Source of the DNA: Marinobacter adhaerens HP15
Lineage (GTDB): Bacteria > Pseudomonadota > Gammaproteobacteria > Pseudomonadales > Oleiphilaceae
Direction: 5' to 3'
Assembly (NCBI RefSeq): GCF_000166295.1
Contig: NC_017506.1
Location: 3,906,001 to 3,970,000 of the forward strand
DNA: 64,000 bases
In this document: positions 29,672 to 38,649 of the stretch, piece by piece
Position numbering within the stretch: the first letter of the stretch is position 1
Layout: every line of letters starts with the position of its first letter
Made by a program: the position numbers and the translations under genes
The notes under the pieces: model-generated
What the model was told of the DNA's origin: nothing
The model's input: only the letters and a program-made list of their open reading frames with translations
The model's database searches: none

Positions 29672-31965
29672 CGGTGACAGTTGCCGTCCGTACTCTGTGC
29701 GAGTTTGCCGCGCGTAAGGGCGATCTGGACTTCCGCTATACCCCGGCACCCAGTGCCGAGGAGGGCATTGCTGGCCATCAGGCAATCCAGTCCCGGCGCG
29801 GCTACGGCTATAAAAGCGAGCATTTACTGACCGGTGAATGTATGGGGTTATTGCTTTCCGGCCGCGCCGATATCTATAACCCCCACCGAGGCCGGCTGGA
29901 AGAGATCAAAACCCATCGGGGTGACCTGTCCCGAATCCGTGAGCATCAGCGGGCACTCCATCGGGCTCAGCTGCGAGCCTACGGCGCGCTGTTGTGCCGG
30001 CAGGAAAACCGGAAAACCCTGGAGCTGGCACTGATCTATTACGACACCGGCAGAGACAAGGAAACGCCAGTGGTGGAGACCGCCAGCGCCGAAGAGCTCT
30101 GGCAGGAACTGGAAACCCTGTGTAGTCATTACAAGGCCTGGGCTGAGCAGGAAGAACATCACCGCGAGCAGCGCAATGTCCTGCTTTCAGGCCTAAGATT
30201 CCCCTTCCCCGCGTTTCGCCCCCGGCAGCGCCAGCTGGCGGAGACGGTGTACAAAAACTCGGTAAAGTCCGGCACCCTTTTGCTGGAAGCCCCCACAGGC
30301 CTGGGCAAGACCCTCGGCACCCTGTTCCCGGCGTTGATGGCGATGCCAGCAGCCGGCCAGGACCGCCTGTTCTACCTCACTTGTCGCAATACCGCCCGTC
30401 AGCTGGCCATGGATGCGGTTGGTCGCCTGCGTTCGGCTCAAGCTGCCCAGCATTGGCCACTGAGAACCCTGGAACTGGTCTCGAAAGATGACGCCTGCGA
30501 GCACCCGGACAAAGCCTGCCATGGCGATTCCTGCCCCCTGGCTAAAGGGTTTTTCGACCGGCTTCCTGACGCCCGGGCGGAAGCCGCCCAGAGCGAAGGC
30601 ACGCTGGATCAGCACGCCCTGGCGAAGATCGCCGCCGGTCACGATATTTGCCCCTACTTTCTGGCCCAGGAAATGGCCCGGTGGAGCGATGTGGTGATCG
30701 GGGATGTGAACCGGCTGTTCGATCAATCCGCCCTGCTCCACGGTTTGATTCGCCAGAACAGCTGGAAGGCCAGCGTACTGGTGGATGAGGCCCATAACCT
30801 GGTGGACCGTGGCCGGGGTATGTATTCGGTTCGGCTGGATCAGCAGCGCTTACTGAGGATCAAAAAAACCGCACCGAAGCCGCTGAAATCCGCCATCGAT
30901 CGCACCGCCCGCGCCTGGCAGAGCCTGATCCGGGATTGCCAGGCTGATACACAGAGCCCGGAGTTTCTGGAGACGCTGCCGACGCAATTGCTGGGTGCCC
31001 TGCAGGCGATGGTTTCGAATCTGACCGATTACCTGGCCGATAATCCCCCGGATCTGGCCCTGCAGGAGCTGTTGTTTGAAAGCGTCGCCTTCATAAAGCT
31101 GGCGGACTCCTTTGGTGATCATTCCCTGTGTGAATTCCAGCGCGCCGGTCGGGGGCGGGCCAGCCTGACCATCCAGAATCTCATTCCGGCGGATTTCCTG
31201 CGGGAGCGGTTTGAAGCGGCGCATTCGGTTCTGCTGTTTTCCGCCACCCTGAGCCCCGGTGTTTACTATCGGGATTTGCTGGGATTGCCCGAGGATTCCC
31301 GTTTTACCTCCTTGCCCAGCCCGTTCAGCGCCGACCAGCTGCGGGTGCAGTTCACGCCCGGTATCAGCACCCGCCAGGTTCACCGGGAGGCATCACTCAA
31401 ACCGATTGCCGACCTGATCGCTCGCCAGTTCCGGGATCGGCCCGGGCATTACCTGGCGTTTTTCAGCAGCTTCAAATACGCGAAGCAGGCCAGCGACGCG
31501 TTGGCGGAGCAGGCGCCGGATATACCCCAGCGAGCTCAGCAACCGGGCATGTCGCCTCAGCAGCGAGCAGATTTTCTGGCCGGTTTCCGGAATCCGGAGG
31601 GCAGTGTGGCGTTTGCGGTGTTGGGTGGGGTGTTCAGTGAAGGCATTGATCTGCCCGGTGATCAGTTGATCGGTGCCTTTGTGGCCACCCTGGGCTTGCC
31701 ACCGTTCGATGCCTGGCATGAAATCCTGAAGGTTCGCCTCGAAAAACGCTTCGGCGCTGGCTATGACTACACCTATCTCATTCCGGGGCTGCAGAAAGTG
31801 GCGCAGGCGGCGGGGCGGGTGATTCGCACCCCGGAAGACCGGGGGGTGATCTGGCTTATTGATGACCGGTTTCTGCAGCCGGCAATCAGCAGGTTTTTTC
31901 CGCGCTGGTGGTTTGCAGAGGGCGACACTGCCGATCCGCGGCCCGAGTCTTCAGAGACCGGTTAA
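29668..31965 (+). CDS. XPD/DinG-type Fe-S helicase with N-terminal Cas4/RecB-like nuclease domain
   Basis: A 765-residue superfamily 2 helicase. The N-terminal 120 residues look like a Cas4/RecB-type nuclease: His37 in IAGHQ, Asp68 in GRADIY, and Glu79-Ile-Lys81. The helicase follows with Walker A APTGLGKT (about 208-215), Cys277, Cys284, Cys289 and Cys328 as a likely 4Fe-4S cluster, DEAH at 373-376, and near the C-terminus the conserved AAGRVIRTPEDRG. ATG 29668 overlaps the FAN1 stop. Such enzymes unwind 5'-to-3' and the family acts on replication or repair intermediates. The pairing with FAN1 suggests a joint unwinding-and-cutting role; that is inference. The last 80 bases overlap the convergent fruR gene. 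Confidence 0.9.
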   Translation: MTVTVAVRTLCEFAARKGDLDFRYTPAPSAEEGIAGHQAIQSRRGYGYKSEHLLTGECMGLLLSGRADIYNPHRGRLEEIKTHRGDLSRIREHQRALHRAQLRAYGALLCRQENRKTLELALIYYDTGRDKETPVVETASAEELWQELETLCSHYKAWAEQEEHHREQRNVLLSGLRFPFPAFRPRQRQLAETVYKNSVKSGTLLLEAPTGLGKTLGTLFPALMAMPAAGQDRLFYLTCRNTARQLAMDAVGRLRSAQAAQHWPLRTLELVSKDDACEHPDKACHGDSCPLAKGFFDRLPDARAEAAQSEGTLDQHALAKIAAGHDICPYFLAQEMARWSDVVIGDVNRLFDQSALLHGLIRQNSWKASVLVDEAHNLVDRGRGMYSVRLDQQRLLRIKKTAPKPLKSAIDRTARAWQSLIRDCQADTQSPEFLETLPTQLLGALQAMVSNLTDYLADNPPDLALQELLFESVAFIKLADSFGDHSLCEFQRAGRGRASLTIQNLIPADFLRERFEAAHSVLLFSATLSPGVYYRDLLGLPEDSRFTSLPSPFSADQLRVQFTPGISTRQVHREASLKPIADLIARQFRDRPGHYLAFFSSFKYAKQASDALAEQAPDIPQRAQQPGMSPQQRADFLAGFRNPEGSVAFAVLGGVFSEGIDLPGDQLIGAFVATLGLPPFDAWHEILKVRLEKRFGAGYDYTYLIPGLQKVAQAAGRVIRTPEDRGVIWLIDDRFLQPAISRFFPRWWFAEGDTADPRPESSETG

Positions 31966-32920
31966 TCACTATGGTGTCGACAGGGCCTTCCTGGGCAATA
32001 GCCGACAGTGCCTGCTCAAGTGTGGCATTGGCGATGGCCTCATGATCCTGAGGAAGAGAGTTGACCGCCAGTGGAAGAAAGTCCAGCAGCCGGTCATCGC
32101 CGAAGGTCGCTATTTTCAGAGTCTTCGGAAGCGGGTCCGGCTGATCGAGCAGAACATCCAGAACCCCTTGAAGCAGCGTGAAAGAGGCTGTAACCAGGGC
32201 ATCCGGCAAACCATGGTCAGTCAGGATCCGACGCATCATTGCGGCGCCAGAGGCGCGATCGTAATGAGGGCCACTTTCTACCAGCGGGGCAATGCCGGCC
32301 TCATTTGCGGCCGCCATAAAACCTTCCCGGCGCTCCCGGGTCATGGCGATCTCCGGCACGGCATCCAGCCAGGCGATACTGGCGGTTTTCCCTCCCAGCA
32401 CAGAACGGGTCAGGATCTCGGCTGCTGAGCGGTTGTCGCTGACCACACATCGAATCTGATCCGGAGACTGGGCGCGATCAACAGCAATCACCGGTAGACC
32501 TTCTTTCTGCAGTTGGGGATAAAAAGGGTCGTCCAGGGACAGGGCGCTGGCGACTATCAGGGCGTCGCAGCGCCTTGCTTTCAGTGCTCGGGCCAGGGAC
32601 TTTTCGGTCTCGGGGTCGTCATCAGAGCCGGCAATCAGGAGCTGATAGCCTCTCGCCCTCGCGCCCTGCTCAAGCAATTTGGCCAGGCGGGCATAACTGG
32701 TGTTCTCGAGATCCGGCAGAATAAATCCGAGGGTCCGGCTGGCCCCACCCCGTAGCGCTGCCGCCTGGGTATCTACCTGAAAGTTGTGCTTATGAGCCAC
32801 CGTAAGCACTTTTTCGATGGTGTCCTGTTTGATGCGCCGTGAAGCCCCCTGACCATTAATGACATAGCTGGCCGTGGTTCTTGAAACGCCGGCAAGCCGG
32901 GCAAGTTCTGCAAGGGTCAT
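31886..32920 (-). CDS. fruR: Fructose repressor / catabolite regulator FruR (Cra), LacI family
   Basis: A LacI/GalR-type regulator of 344 residues. The helix-turn-helix at the N-terminus is MTLAELARLAGVSRTTASYVINGQ, and the hinge and ligand domain follow (TLGFILPDLENTSYARL, IAWLDAVPEIAMTRERREGF). The sequence resembles FruR/Cra, which releases its operators when fructose-1-phosphate (or fructose-1,6-bisphosphate) binds. It is divergent from fruB with 132 bases between starts, the standard Pseudomonas layout. Its 3' end overlaps the helicase gene by 80 bases on the opposite strand, so the helicase transcript is antisense to the end of fruR. Confidence 0.93.
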   Translation of the reverse strand: MTLAELARLAGVSRTTASYVINGQGASRRIKQDTIEKVLTVAHKHNFQVDTQAAALRGGASRTLGFILPDLENTSYARLAKLLEQGARARGYQLLIAGSDDDPETEKSLARALKARRCDALIVASALSLDDPFYPQLQKEGLPVIAVDRAQSPDQIRCVVSDNRSAAEILTRSVLGGKTASIAWLDAVPEIAMTRERREGFMAAANEAGIAPLVESGPHYDRASGAAMMRRILTDHGLPDALVTASFTLLQGVLDVLLDQPDPLPKTLKIATFGDDRLLDFLPLAVNSLPQDHEAIANATLEQALSAIAQEGPVDTIVINRSLKTRAADRQCRPLQTTSAEKTC

Positions 32921-32989
32921 GGACGACAGCTCCGATTAAAAGATTGCTTGATTTCTGATCATATCTGTTTCACCATCGATTTTAAGCAT

Positions 32990-33005
32990 GCTGACACGAT
33001 TCAGC
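32990..33005. promoter_or_regulatory. Candidate FruR/Cra operator 1
   Basis: GCTGACACGATTCAGC has perfect 5-bp arms (GCTGA and TCAGC) and resembles the enterobacterial Cra site, GCTGAATCGTTTCAGC-like. It sits about 48 bases before the fruB ATG and 70 before the divergent fruR start. Palindrome is seen; binding is inferred. Confidence 0.6.
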
Positions 33006-33015
33006 AAACAAAAAC

Positions 33016-33030
33016 TGATACGCAGTATCA
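33016..33030. promoter_or_regulatory. Candidate operator 2 before fruB
   Basis: TGATACGCAGTATCA is a perfect 6-bp inverted repeat with a 3-base spacer, 22 bases before the fruB ATG and 10 bases after operator 1. It differs from operator 1, so it may bind another protein or be a second, weaker FruR site. Confidence 0.45.
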
Positions 33031-33052
33031 AAACAAAAAGCGAGGCAACCTC

Positions 33053-35884
33053 ATGCTGACGCTAACTGCCAATGACGTTCGATTGGGTGCCACTGCCTCT
33101 GACTGGCAGGACGCACTGCAACAGGCTGCTCGAGACCTTGAGCGCGCTGGCCGGACTTCCCCGGAATACCTGGCTGGAATGAACGCCCGTGAACAACAGT
33201 CTTCCACGGTATTGGGCAACGGCATCGCCATTCCCCACGGTACACCGGAAAGCCGGGATGCCGTCCTTGAAACCGGTGTTCGCATTCTTCAATTCCCCGA
33301 GGGGGTCTCCTGGCACGATGGTGCGCGGGTGCATGTACTGGTGGCCATCGCTGCACAGTCCGACGAGCACCTGGATATTCTCCGCCATTTGACCCGGGTA
33401 CTGGATAAGCCAGGACTGGCTGAGAAGCTTGGCCATGCTACGGATGCCACGGAACTGGTTGCCTTGCTTTCCAAAGCTCCGGCCGTTGCCAAATGCGACA
33501 GCGAGACGCTCTGTCTGGGAATAGATGCCTCCACACCGAACGAACTGGCCTTGATCGCAGCTGCACGTCTGCAGAGTTTGCGGTGCGTCGACACGGATTT
33601 TCTGGCGAGCATTGTCGGCCAACCGCCGGTGGACCTTGGTCAGGGCTTCTGGCTGACCCACCACACTGTTGGCGCCAGGCGCCCGACCCTTTCACTGGCA
33701 ACACCAAAGCGTGCAACTGCGGAACTGCGTGGGGTGTTCTGTCTGGCCGGACCCGGTGATGAGTGCCATGACCTGCTGGAGCGCATCGATACTTTCCTGG
33801 CTGGTGATGAACCTATTCAGGGCCTGAGTGCTGAGGCCTTGTTGGCAAGGCTTTCCGGCGAGGCGGCCGATGCAGTGACGGCGAAAGTCACCCTGTTGAA
33901 TACCCATGGCCTACACGCGCGACCCGCCAAGCAACTCGTCCAGGAGGCGCGTCGCCACAATGCCAGTATTCGGTTGCGCCTGTTGGAAGGCGAAGGTGCC
34001 GCAGTATCCGCTACCAGCCTGACTCGGGTGATCGGCCTGGGCGCCCGCAGGGGTCAGACGTTGCTGCTTTCGGCGACTGGGGATGACGCAAGCCAGGCCA
34101 TTCAGTCTCTGACCAGCGCCATTGAAGGCGGCCTGGGTGAAAAAGTTTCTCCATTGCGGTCTGCGGATCCGCAAACCAAGGTGCCTGAAGCCGAACAGGC
34201 TCCCGCACTGACGGATGATCAGCCGGTTAAAGCGGTTGCCGCATCTCCCGGACTGGCGCTGGCACCGGCTTTCGTCATGCGACAGCCGACCCTTGAATAT
34301 CCGCAATTCGCAGAAGATAGCGAACAACAGATCCAGCGCCTCAACCAGGCCGTCGATAGTGCTGACGGTCAGCTTCGAACCCTGATCCGTCAGGCGGAAG
34401 GCGGCGAAGCCGCGCCTATTCTCTCGGTTCACGTGGAAATGCTTCAGGACGAAGATCTCTACCAGGCTACGTTGGAAGCGATCAACGAAGGGGCGTCCGC
34501 CGAGGCAGGCTGGTGGAAAGCCATAGATACCGCGGCCAGGGGCCAGGAAGCGCTGGCGGACCGTTTGCTGGCCGAACGTGCCGCGGATCTGCGGGATGTC
34601 GGGCGCCGGGTCCTGTCCAACCTCTGTGGCGTGGCCATGCCGACGCCGCCGGACACTCCTTATATCCTGGTGGCTGACGATCTCGGGCCATCGGATGTGG
34701 CTCGGCTGGATACCACCAGGGTGCGTGGCCTCGTCACAGCCCGCGGGGGAGCGACGTCCCACAGTGCGATTTTGGCCCGAGCCCTGGGGCTGCCTGCGGT
34801 CGTGGGTACCGGTGAGCGAATACTGACAATCCTGAATGGCTCCGATCTGGTGGTGGATGGCGAACGGGGTTGCCTGGTGCCGAACCCCGGGGCCGAACGC
34901 TGCGAGAAGATCCGTCGCCGTCTGCAACAACTGGACGCGTTGCAGGCCGAAGCTCATGAGAACCGCAATCAGCCTGCTACCACCGTAGATGGCCATACCA
35001 TCGAAGTCTGCGCCAATCTCGGCAACACCGCCCACACCCCGGATGCTGTTGAACGGGGCGCCGACGGTGTTGGCCTACTTCGAACCGAGTTCATTTTCAT
35101 GGCCCATCCGGAAGCGCCGGATCTGGCCACTCAAGTCACTGAATATCAGCACGCGTTCGATGCCCTGAACGGTTTGCCCCTGGTAGCCCGGACCCTGGAT
35201 GTGGGTGGCGACAAGCCGCTGGATTACTGGCCGTTACCCCAGGAAGACAACCCGTTTCTGGGCATGCGTGGCATCCGCTTGTCACTGACCCGCCCGGACA
35301 TCCTGGAAACCCAGGTCAGGGCCCTGCTGACTGCGGCAGGTGATCGCCCCCTTCGCATCATGTTCCCCATGGTGAAGGATCTCGAGGAGTTCCGGGCAGC
35401 CAGGGCCATTGTTACAAAAGTCCAGAGCGAGGTTTCGGCCAGTAATGTTCAGGTCGGCGTGATGATTGAAGTGCCCTCCTGTGCCTTGCTGGCTTCGACC
35501 CTGGCGCCGGAAGTGGATTTCTTCTCGATAGGTACCAATGACCTGACCCAGTACACACTGGCCATCGACCGCGGCCATGGGCAGCTCTCCGCGGAATCGG
35601 ATGGACTGCACCCCTCGGTATTGCGGCTGATCCGGATGACCGTGGAAGCTGCCCATGCCCACAACCGTTGGGTCGGGGTGTGCGGGGAGCTGGCCTCAGA
35701 TCCCCAGGCGATTCCGGTTCTGGTTGGGCTGGATGTCGACGAGCTGTCTGTGACCAGTCGTCGGGTGCCCCTGGTAAAGGCCTGTATTCGCGGTCTGAAC
35801 CTTGAAAACGCCCGACAACAGGCTGAAAAGGCGCTGTCCCTGGCGACGGCGTCCGAGGTACGTGATGCCCTGGAGGCCTGGTGA
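33053..35884 (+). CDS. fruB: Fructose PTS multiphosphoryl protein (EIIA-HPr-EI fusion)
   Basis: This 943-residue fusion carries the phosphate relay from PEP to the fructose permease. In order there are EIIA-Fru with phospho-His62 (AIPHGT), a second EIIA-like linker region (about 150-270), HPr with His288 (HGLHARPA) and Enzyme I with His570 (GGATSHSAIL) and the C-terminal PEP-binding part (CGELASDP). Lone HPr and EI are not needed with this type of protein. I chose ATG 33053 over an earlier in-frame start, as GAGG lies 7 bases upstream and the protein start fits Pseudomonas FruI. Overlap with fruK is one base (TGATG). Induced when FruR leaves the operators upstream. Confidence 0.95.
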   Translation: MLTLTANDVRLGATASDWQDALQQAARDLERAGRTSPEYLAGMNAREQQSSTVLGNGIAIPHGTPESRDAVLETGVRILQFPEGVSWHDGARVHVLVAIAAQSDEHLDILRHLTRVLDKPGLAEKLGHATDATELVALLSKAPAVAKCDSETLCLGIDASTPNELALIAAARLQSLRCVDTDFLASIVGQPPVDLGQGFWLTHHTVGARRPTLSLATPKRATAELRGVFCLAGPGDECHDLLERIDTFLAGDEPIQGLSAEALLARLSGEAADAVTAKVTLLNTHGLHARPAKQLVQEARRHNASIRLRLLEGEGAAVSATSLTRVIGLGARRGQTLLLSATGDDASQAIQSLTSAIEGGLGEKVSPLRSADPQTKVPEAEQAPALTDDQPVKAVAASPGLALAPAFVMRQPTLEYPQFAEDSEQQIQRLNQAVDSADGQLRTLIRQAEGGEAAPILSVHVEMLQDEDLYQATLEAINEGASAEAGWWKAIDTAARGQEALADRLLAERAADLRDVGRRVLSNLCGVAMPTPPDTPYILVADDLGPSDVARLDTTRVRGLVTARGGATSHSAILARALGLPAVVGTGERILTILNGSDLVVDGERGCLVPNPGAERCEKIRRRLQQLDALQAEAHENRNQPATTVDGHTIEVCANLGNTAHTPDAVERGADGVGLLRTEFIFMAHPEAPDLATQVTEYQHAFDALNGLPLVARTLDVGGDKPLDYWPLPQEDNPFLGMRGIRLSLTRPDILETQVRALLTAAGDRPLRIMFPMVKDLEEFRAARAIVTKVQSEVSASNVQVGVMIEVPSCALLASTLAPEVDFFSIGTNDLTQYTLAIDRGHGQLSAESDGLHPSVLRLIRMTVEAAHAHNRWVGVCGELASDPQAIPVLVGLDVDELSVTSRRVPLVKACIRGLNLENARQQAEKALSLATASEVRDALEAW

Positions 35885-36849
35885 TGGCCCGTATCCTGAC
35901 AATCACCCTGAATCCGGCTCTCGATCTGAGTGTTGAAACGGCGCCCCTCGCTCTCGGAGAGGTAAATCGCACAGGTCATACCCTGATGGAGCCGGCCGGA
36001 AAAGGCATCAATGTCGCTCGGGTGCTGGCGCGTCTGGGCCATTCGGTCACCGTTGCAGGGCTGTTGGGAGACGCCAATGCTGCGCCCTTTGAACGTCTGT
36101 TTGAGGCAGAGGGCCTGCAGGACAGTTTTGTACGCGTTCCCGGCCAGAACCGAAACAACATCAAGATTGCTGAGGCCGGCGGCCGGGTAACCGATCTGAA
36201 TGGCCCCGGTTTCCGGGCCCCGGAAGACGCACTTCAGCGCCTTCAACTCCGCCTTAAATCCCTGCTGCCGGAATGCGACGCGGTGGTCATCGGAGGCAGT
36301 TTGCCAGATGGCTTTCCGCCTTCTGGATTGGCAATCCTTGTCGAGCAAGCTTCCCGAGCAGACAAACCGGTATGGCTGGATACCAGTGGCGCGGGCCTGA
36401 AGGCCGGCATCAAAGCTGGTCCCTACGCCATCAAACCCAACACGGACGAACTGTCTGACTGGGCCGGCACACCCCTGAAGGATTTGGCCTCAGTGGCAGC
36501 TACGGTTGACGGCATCCGTGCCGGTGGCGTGTCCCACGTGGTGGTATCCATGGGTGCAGACGGCGTGTTCTGGTCGTCACCGGCCGGCATTCTGAGGTCC
36601 CGGGTACCCCCTGTCTCGCTGGTCAGCACCGTGTGTGCCGGCGATACCTTACTCGCAGGCATGCTCCATGGCGTGCTTGGTGAACAGTCTGAAGACACAG
36701 TGTTGGCGTTCGCCACGGCTTTGTCTGCCGAATGTGTGCAACACATTGGTGTCGGAGACCCCGGGGCCCCGGACTTTCACTCCCTTCTCCAACAAACCCG
36801 GGTGCAGCCATGGCCCTGGCAAAACAACACCGGAGAGATACGGTTATGA
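35884..36849 (+). CDS. fruK: 1-phosphofructokinase
   Basis: FruK phosphorylates fructose-1-phosphate, made by the permease, to fructose-1,6-bisphosphate with ATP. It is a PfkB-family ribokinase fold of 321 residues. The N-terminal TLNPALDLSVE, GKGINVARVLARLG, DTSGAGLKAGI and the anion-hole/base motif CAGDTLLAGML (catalytic Asp) are visible. GGAGG lies 7 bases before ATG 35884; the GTG at 35881 is less well spaced. It begins inside the fruB stop and its own stop overlaps the fruA ATG, so fruB, fruK and fruA are coupled. Confidence 0.95.
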   Translation: MARILTITLNPALDLSVETAPLALGEVNRTGHTLMEPAGKGINVARVLARLGHSVTVAGLLGDANAAPFERLFEAEGLQDSFVRVPGQNRNNIKIAEAGGRVTDLNGPGFRAPEDALQRLQLRLKSLLPECDAVVIGGSLPDGFPPSGLAILVEQASRADKPVWLDTSGAGLKAGIKAGPYAIKPNTDELSDWAGTPLKDLASVAATVDGIRAGGVSHVVVSMGADGVFWSSPAGILRSRVPPVSLVSTVCAGDTLLAGMLHGVLGEQSEDTVLAFATALSAECVQHIGVGDPGAPDFHSLLQQTRVQPWPWQNNTGEIRL

Positions 36850-38609
36850 ATCTGATCATTGTGACCGCCTGCCCCCAGGGCGTGGCAACTCGTTTTCTGG
36901 CCGCCCGGGCCCTTGAGCGGGCGGCGAACCGGCGCGGCTGGTCTGTTACCACTGATACTCGAGGCCCGGATGGTAAAACCGACAACAAGCCCAGCGAAGC
37001 GGCAATCCAACAGGCCGATCTTGTTATTGCCGCGGTCGGTATTCCGGTAAATCTGGATGTCTATGCAGGCAAACGCTTGCTGCAGATTCCGGTCACCGCT
37101 GCCCTGCCAGACCCAGACGCCATCCTCACCCGGGCGCAGGCGGAGGCCACACCCTGGGACCCGGCAATGGCCAGTCAGGAATCTATAGCAACCAGTACCG
37201 CTGTCGGCAGTACCTCTGCCGGTAAGCGGATCGTTGCCGTTACTGCATGCCCCACTGGCGTCGCCCATACCTTTATGGCGGCAGAGGCCCTGACCGCCGC
37301 GGCGCAATCCGCTGGCCACAAGATCCGTGTAGAAACCCAGGGGTCGGTCGGCGCCCAGGATCCGCTGACGGAGGAGGAAATTGCGGCTGCCGATGTGGTG
37401 ATCCTGGCCTGTGATATTGAGGTAGATCCGGGCCGCTTCTCTGGCAAGCGGGTCTGGCGGACCTCGACCGGTGCCGCCCTGAAAAAACCAGCCGATACCA
37501 TCCGTGATGCCCTGGAACAGGCCGTGGTTCTGAACGCCGGCCAGAAGAAAACGTCCGGCGCTTCCGGAAGTGGTGAGAAAAAGGGGCCTTACAAGCACCT
37601 GCTGACCGGTGTCTCTTTTATGCTGCCCATGGTGGTGGCTGGCGGTTTGCTGATCGCCCTGTCCTTCGTGTTCGGGATTGAAGCGTTTCAGGAGGAAGGC
37701 ACGTTGGCTGCCGCCCTGATGCAGATTGGTGGTGGCACCGCCTTCAAACTGATGATTCCGTTGCTGGCCGGATACATTGCCTGGTCGATTGCCGACCGTC
37801 CCGGCCTCGCGCCGGGAATGATCGGTGGGTTTCTGGCGGGCGAATTGGGAGCCGGATTCCTCGGCGGTATTGTGGCGGGTTTTCTCGCTGGTTATGTAGC
37901 GCGCTTTATAAGCCAGAAACTGCCAATGCCCGAGAGCATCGAATCGCTGAAGCCGATCCTCATCATTCCCTTGCTGGCCAGTCTGGTTACCGGCCTGGGG
38001 ATGATCTATGTGATTGGAGAGCCCATGGCTGCCATCATGGGCGCCCTGACCGGATTCCTCGAGGGCATGGGAACGACCAATGCGATCCTGCTTGGTGGCA
38101 TTCTGGGCGCCATGATGTGCTTTGACCTGGGAGGGCCTGTCAACAAGGCGGCCTATACCTTCGGTGTGGGACTGCTGTCTGAGGGCAGCGGCGGCTCGGC
38201 ACCCATGGCTGCCATCATGGCGGCAGGAATGGTACCGGCCATCGGCATGGGTGTGGCGTCTTTCATCGCCCGGCGAAAGTTTGCAGAGGCGGAACGCCAG
38301 GCCGGACGGGCATCATTTGTCCTGGGATTGTGCTTCATCTCGGAAGGTGCAATACCGTTTATGGCAAAGGATCCGTTGCGGGTTATCCCGGTGTGTATGA
38401 TCGGTGGCGCAATTACCGGTGCCCTGTCGATGCTGTTCACTGTCAAGCTGATGGCACCCCATGGCGGGCTGTTTGTGCTTGCCATTCCGAACGCGGTAAG
38501 TGCGGTATTGCCCTACCTGATTGCGATTGCGGTGGGATCACTGGTGATTGGTTTCGGTTACGCGTTGCTGAAAACCGGTAAGGCGGAAGTGACGGCAGCG
38601 GTTAGCTGA
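36846..38609 (+). CDS. fruA: Fructose PTS permease EIIB'-EIIB-EIIC
   Basis: FruA imports fructose and phosphorylates it to fructose-1-phosphate. It has an N-terminal EIIB' domain (Cys9 in VTACPQGVAT), an active EIIB domain (Cys135 in VTACPTGVAHTF), then a membrane EIIC with about eight to ten helices starting near residue 250. A conserved EIIC stretch is LGGPVNKAAYTFG, and EGAIPF is the sugar-site motif. The frame is open further upstream within fruK, but ATG 36846 overlaps the fruK stop as ATGA and starts the first EIIB. 587 residues, usual for Pseudomonas-type FruA. A GC-rich hairpin follows the stop. Confidence 0.95.
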   Translation: MNLIIVTACPQGVATRFLAARALERAANRRGWSVTTDTRGPDGKTDNKPSEAAIQQADLVIAAVGIPVNLDVYAGKRLLQIPVTAALPDPDAILTRAQAEATPWDPAMASQESIATSTAVGSTSAGKRIVAVTACPTGVAHTFMAAEALTAAAQSAGHKIRVETQGSVGAQDPLTEEEIAAADVVILACDIEVDPGRFSGKRVWRTSTGAALKKPADTIRDALEQAVVLNAGQKKTSGASGSGEKKGPYKHLLTGVSFMLPMVVAGGLLIALSFVFGIEAFQEEGTLAAALMQIGGGTAFKLMIPLLAGYIAWSIADRPGLAPGMIGGFLAGELGAGFLGGIVAGFLAGYVARFISQKLPMPESIESLKPILIIPLLASLVTGLGMIYVIGEPMAAIMGALTGFLEGMGTTNAILLGGILGAMMCFDLGGPVNKAAYTFGVGLLSEGSGGSAPMAAIMAAGMVPAIGMGVASFIARRKFAEAERQAGRASFVLGLCFISEGAIPFMAKDPLRVIPVCMIGGAITGALSMLFTVKLMAPHGGLFVLAIPNAVSAVLPYLIAIAVGSLVIGFGYALLKTGKAEVTAAVS

Positions 38610-38620
38610 AAAATAGAGAC

Positions 38621-38644
38621 TGCGGCCCTCGTCTGAGGGCCGCA
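38621..38644. terminator. Hairpin between fruA and the VOC gene
   Basis: A perfect 10-bp stem (TGCGGCCCTC with GAGGGCCGCA) with a 4-base loop lies 12 bases after the fruA stop and 6 bases before the convergent VOC stop. No T-run follows, so it may act as a bidirectional, weak or Rho-assisted end. Confidence 0.6.
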
Positions 38645-38649
38645 ACTAA

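Noticed and set aside
33200..33890. Extra EIIA-like region between EIIA and HPr in fruB as novel
   Set aside because: Pseudomonas-type FruB proteins of about 950 residues have this region, so it is not new.
34430..34446. Further parS-like site (GGTTCACGTGGAAAT) in fruB
   Set aside because: Only the CACGTGGAA core matches; the left arm and the end differ from the parS form, and the site is 34 kb from dnaA.
36732..36845. Longer N-terminus for fruA reaching back into fruK
   Set aside because: The ATGA overlap at 36846 and the EIIB start MNLIIVTACP give the standard gene; the extension is out of frame with known FruA starts.
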